Shown piece by piece: positions 46,249 through 49,422 of a stretch of DNA of 49,422 nt. The notes under the pieces were generated by a model. It saw only the letters and a list, made by a program, of their open reading frames with translations. It was not told the DNA's origin and did no database searches. This DNA comes from Xenoacremonium recifei (lineage: Eukaryota; Ascomycota; Sordariomycetes; Hypocreales; Nectriaceae), in the NCBI GenBank assembly GCA_012184525.1, contig WOFQ01000109.1:1-49422 (forward strand), given 5' to 3'. Both the position numbers and the translations under genes were made by a program. Numbering within the stretch: position 1 is the first letter of the stretch; every line of letters begins with the position of its first letter.

Positions 46249-47986
46249 ATGTATTAATTTCTTAAAGGGTTTTATTAAAGCTATATATTCAGATTTATAG
46301 CTAAATAATATAATTAATTTCTATTAGCTATTATTCTAGCTAATTATTCTATTCCCTATTAGTATTATACAGCATAAAATAGACTTTCTCTTCATTATAT
46401 TACCTCCTTAATTAATATTAATATAGCCTATTAAATTATATAAGCTGGGATATTTTATAATATAATATAGCCTTCAATTATAGTAATGATCTAAATATTT
46501 CTAAATCCTATTTAAAGCTCTAAAATACTGACTATTAGGGTGATTCAAAAATCTATGATATATATTTACTGTAAAAATAATATTAGGCCTTATTTTTAGG
46601 ATTAAATATAATTAATACCCTATTTATTATTAAAATAATTTTATTTCTTTAAGGCCAACTTATTTATTAAAAGCTTCTAGTTTTATATTTAATTCTTTAA
46701 TTAAATAATTCTTTTCATATATTTTCTCTATTTCTTTTAGATATTAATTTTAATATATTTTTATATAACTTTTTTTTATATAATATTTAATATTTATTCT
46801 TAGGAATTTATTTATAGGCCGTATTTCCTATATTTTAATATCCTTTTTTATATTCTTAATTATCTTATTTATTTCTTTTACATTATCCGCTATTATAATT
46901 AAGTTCTTAATATAATTAAATATTATAATATTAAAGGTTTTATATATAAATATATCTTAATTATAGAGAAATACTAAAAAATCTTTTCTATAAATTTAAA
47001 AATTAAATATTAATATTATAGCTTAAATAATCATTTTAATCTATATAAAGCTTTATTTAATTTATATATTTTAATATAGACTTTATTAAAGTTTATTAAC
47101 TATTATATATATATTTCTTTATTTATTTTAATATATATATATATATGTATTCTTTATATTATATTTAATAATAAAGGCTATTTATTATATAAGGCTAATA
47201 AAAATATGATTTTATAGTTTCTTAGTCTATAAATGTTAAAAAATATTTCTAAATAATCTGATTTTTCTATTTAATTAAAGCCTTTAATAATTTACCTAAT
47301 TTTATATTTTATATTATTATTTTTTATCCCTTTTTATTTTATATATTTTTTTTCCTAATAAGGATTTTCTATTTTCTAATAAGCCTATTAAATTTTAGAT
47401 TTCATAATTTTTTTATTTATTTTATTTTATATAGCTTTTAACTAATTATTCTTATTAGGGCTATTTATAGCTTATTTATAGATATTAGGTTTCTTTTTAT
47501 ATTAATTACTATTATTAAGAATTTAAATAATAATAATTATTTTTAATAGCTTTAGCTTTTTTATTTTTAATTAAATAGCTTTTTATTATAAAAGATTTAT
47601 TTAAATTTAAAAAGAGAATTCCTTAATAATATAGAATTTATTTATAAAGCCTTTAAAATTATCTAAGTTTTTAAAAACTTATTAAGCTATATATATGTAG
47701 CTCTTGAATATATTAAATTTAAATTAAAAGTTTATTATTTAATATAAATTTAATTATTATTAATGCTTTATTAGTTTTATTAAAAATTATATTTCTACTT
47801 ATTATAATAATCTTAAATAGTTCTTCTTTAATAAAAATAAATTTAATTTATATAGCCTAAAATATATAATTAAGGGATCTTTTAAGCTTTAGAAAGAAGG
47901 TTTTGTTAAAAGATATATTAAATTAGATTAAATAGCTTAAATTAAATTAAATAAATATAAATATAAGCCAGTATGGGCTTATAATT
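45870..47986 (-). pseudogene. RIP-degraded Ty1/copia retrotransposon interior
   Basis: On the minus strand, RNase H-like sequence reads close to RFLNHPNSQYFRALNRI near 46540, followed at about 46440-46290 by pieces resembling GYIN..WGGNI.KRKS and SEYIAL, the copia RNase H order. Upstream, at about 46910-46800, a degraded stretch resembles the YVDD-type region followed by EIRPINKFL.INI, and at about 47060 another resembles LNKALYRLK. Stops interrupt throughout. It is flanked by LTR-like copies 4 and 5 in the same orientation. The roughly 2.1-kb interior is shorter than a full copia interior, so part is deleted. Confidence 0.7.
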
Positions 47987-48409
47987 TATAAAAAGTAGTT
48001 ATTAAGTATAGATAACAAAAGTAATAGATATATTAAAGTTATTATCTTCTATTAATTAGGTTAGATATATAGGGCCCTTATATATTTAAATTCCTCAGCT
48101 TTCCTATTAGTCCGGGCTTATTTTACCTAAATAGGTCGGCCTTTTAATCTATCTGATTTCCTGTAAGCCTCGGTGACTTTCCAGCGACTTCCTTCTGCCA
48201 GCACAGCCGGAGCCCTTATTTGGTCCGGCACATCTGACTACCCCTCATTTAGTGAGGCATTTACGATAGCTGTGTGTTTCTAATAGCCGTATGTGTTATA
48301 TTTGAATAGCGGTATATGTTATCTGTTGGTTGTGTATATGACCTCCTCCCGGTAGGGGGGGTGGGTGAGTGGGTTGAGTATATAATCCGTATTTTCAATA
48401 TATTTAATA
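47987..48409 (-). repeat. LTR-like repeat copy 5 (candidate 5' LTR of the copia relic)
   Basis: Same order of landmarks as copy 3: AAAAAGTAGTTATTAAG in place of AAAAGTGGGTACTAG, GGTTAGATATATAGGGCCCT, GAGGCATTTACGATAGCTGT, TTATCTGTTGGTTGTGTATA, a G-run at about 48354 and the reversed start to 48409. The copia-proximal half is heavily C-to-T/G-to-A changed while the distal half is less so. Confidence 0.6.
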
Positions 48410-48570
48410 TCTATAAGCTGAATTTACATTAAGCTTCATAGTCAATTAATATATCTATTAGTATATTAAGAGAATTATATATTTAGGTATATAATCAGAT
48501 ATTATATAAGGCCTTATAATAGGTTAAGGCTTAATAATAATAACCATTAAAAAGATACCTTAATTATATA

Positions 48571-49067
48571 CGAGCCTTTATAATGTGTTTTTTCAAGGGT
48601 CGACATAATATATATCATTCATGATGTCAATAATTATTCGGAATATGACACTTTGTATATGCATGTGTTACATGGCAAAGTGTGGGTTTTATTTTTGAGC
48701 TTTGTCGAAAAAACCACAGATGGGCTTTTTCGGTCGAAATGAAGCACCGACCAGTGGCATCTAACCCATCCCTCTCGACGTGTATCTCAGTAAGTGATAA
48801 AGTAATTATGAATACGTGTCACACGCCTGGAATGCGCGCAGTTACTTCAACTCAATTCTCCAGCGAACTGGAAAGAACAGACTCTGAGGGAACCACTGTT
48901 AAGCAATTCAATGCTGCATCTCGGTACAATCTGAATCATCAAGACCACTTTTATTGATAAAACGATAAGAATGTCGAAAATTATGATTGTGGCCGTTGAT
49001 TATGTTATGAAATCTAATCTAGAAGGTCGTCTCGCTACAGCATGAATAATACTTAATATATCATAGC
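48571..49067. other. Normal-composition island at the right edge
   Basis: This lies between the AT-rich block and the MITE pieces. It contains an inverted repeat ACACTTTG...CAAAGTGT at about 48649-48685. The 91-codon frame at 48682-48957 lacks an ATG start and shows no family features, so it is not called as a gene. Confidence 0.45.
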
Positions 49068-49350
49068 CAGGGCTATGAAATTATTCCTTAGTCTTTAGTC
49101 TTAGTTTAGTCCAGACTAAGGATTTTTAATATTATTCTACAGGACAGGGCTGTGAAATTATTCCTTAGTATTTAGTATTAGTATTAGTCGTACTAAGGAT
49201 TCTTAGTATTAGTCGTACTAAGAATTTTTAGTATTATTCCATACTAAAAATACTAATACTAATACTAAAAATTCTTAGTATTAGTATTATTCTATACTAA
49301 AAATACTAATATTAATACTAAGAATTTTTAGTATTTTTAGTATTTTTAAT
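49068..49350 (+). mobile_element. Two hAT-like MITE pieces, one inserted in or fused to the other
   Basis: One end starts at 49068 (CAGGGCTATGAAATTATTCC, CTTTAGTC subtype). It is interrupted after about 75 bp by a second start at 49145 (CAGGGCTGTGAAATTATTCC, TAGTATTAG subtype). The second has many self-complementary TTAGTATTAG and CTAATACTAA words. No opposite ends are seen. Confidence 0.6.
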
Positions 49351-49362
49351 ATAACGTACTCC

Positions 49363-49396
49363 ACAAGCGAGTCGCGCACACAAGCGAGTCGCGCAC
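49363..49396 (+). repeat. 17-bp perfect tandem duplication
   Basis: ACAAGCGAGTCGCGCAC occurs twice in direct succession immediately after the MITE piece. It is CpG-rich and unmutated, in contrast to the AT-rich block. Confidence 0.85.
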
Positions 49397-49422
49397 TTTT
49401 AACCACTACGCGTACATATTCC

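Larger units (their letters stand above)
34741..48570. repeat. RIP-type AT-rich block of nested transposon relics
   Basis: Composition changes abruptly near 34740 and returns near 48570. The block is dominated by A/T with many TA dinucleotide arrays (for example about 37015-37035, 39660-39690, 41348-41372, 46215-46243) and no open frame beyond about 115 codons. It holds the copia relics, LTR-like repeats, SINE relic and MITEs listed separately. Stretches at about 38560-39827, 41150-42300 and 44360-45420 hold AT-rich sequence in which I could not identify an element. Confidence 0.85.

Noticed and set aside
34741..48570. Mitochondrial DNA insertion as the reason for the AT-rich block
   Set aside because: No mitochondrial gene or rRNA motif is visible, while copia motifs, MITEs with target duplications and C-to-T changes in a B box fit RIP of nuclear repeats.
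48682..48957. 91-codon frame at the right edge
   Set aside because: Begins with GTG, not ATG, and has no domain or splice support.
1..49422. CRISPR array, bacterial operon or phage region
   Set aside because: No regularly spaced repeats, no ribosome-binding sites, and genes carry spliceosomal introns; the DNA is eukaryotic.
49350..49422. Telomere at the right end
   Set aside because: No TTAGGG/CCCTAA array; only a 17-bp duplication.

Overview
The window looks like nuclear DNA of a filamentous ascomycete (Pezizomycotina). Protein genes carry short introns of about 50-95 bp with GTRAGT-type donors, CTRAY-type branch points and YAG acceptors. A 14-kb block near the right end is extremely AT-rich, TpA-laden and full of stop-riddled transposon relics, which is the footprint of repeat-induced point mutation (RIP). 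No telomere repeat, rRNA operon or intact tRNA gene was seen, and no species can be named.

Layout. (1) Positions 872-15260 hold seven intron-containing genes: A to E on the minus strand, F and G on the plus strand. Five match no family I recognise. E is a membrane-anchored J-like protein whose HPD motif reads HMD. G has the shape of the Ulp1/SENP (C48) protease domain, but all three triad positions and the oxyanion Gln position appear to be replaced. Several reading frames look broken until introns are placed. Once placed, each gene is open from ATG to stop. In gene A and gene C the splice choice decides whether the protein gets a membrane segment. (2) Positions 15.3-17 kb hold a possible tiny gene and two CTTCAAACTTCC minisatellite blocks. 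(3) Positions 17-34.7 kb are a gene desert of ordinary base composition with no RIP look and no recognisable transposon, and with a few coding-like fossils at 27.2-28.75 kb. (4) Positions 34.74-48.57 kb are the RIP block: Ty1/copia relics on the minus strand, five copies of a roughly 480-bp LTR-like repeat with a G-rich 5' part, a SINE or tRNA relic with a mutated B box, and a family of about 390-560-bp MITEs. The MITEs have CAGGG-type inverted ends and 8-bp target duplications, which is hAT-like. (5) Positions 48.57-49.07 kb are a small normal-composition island, followed by two more MITE pieces and a 17-bp tandem duplication.

How the parts may relate. Genes A to G are compact, each with its own promoter. 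CACGTG boxes lie upstream of A, B and C, and E and F are divergent across a 624-bp region with a GGTCA-N5-TGACC palindrome. Two inactivated folds (a J-like protein and a pseudo-Ulp1) and two or three membrane proteins sitting together suggest an accessory, lineage-restricted gene set, perhaps a membrane-associated adaptor system. That is inference; no function is demonstrated by sequence alone.
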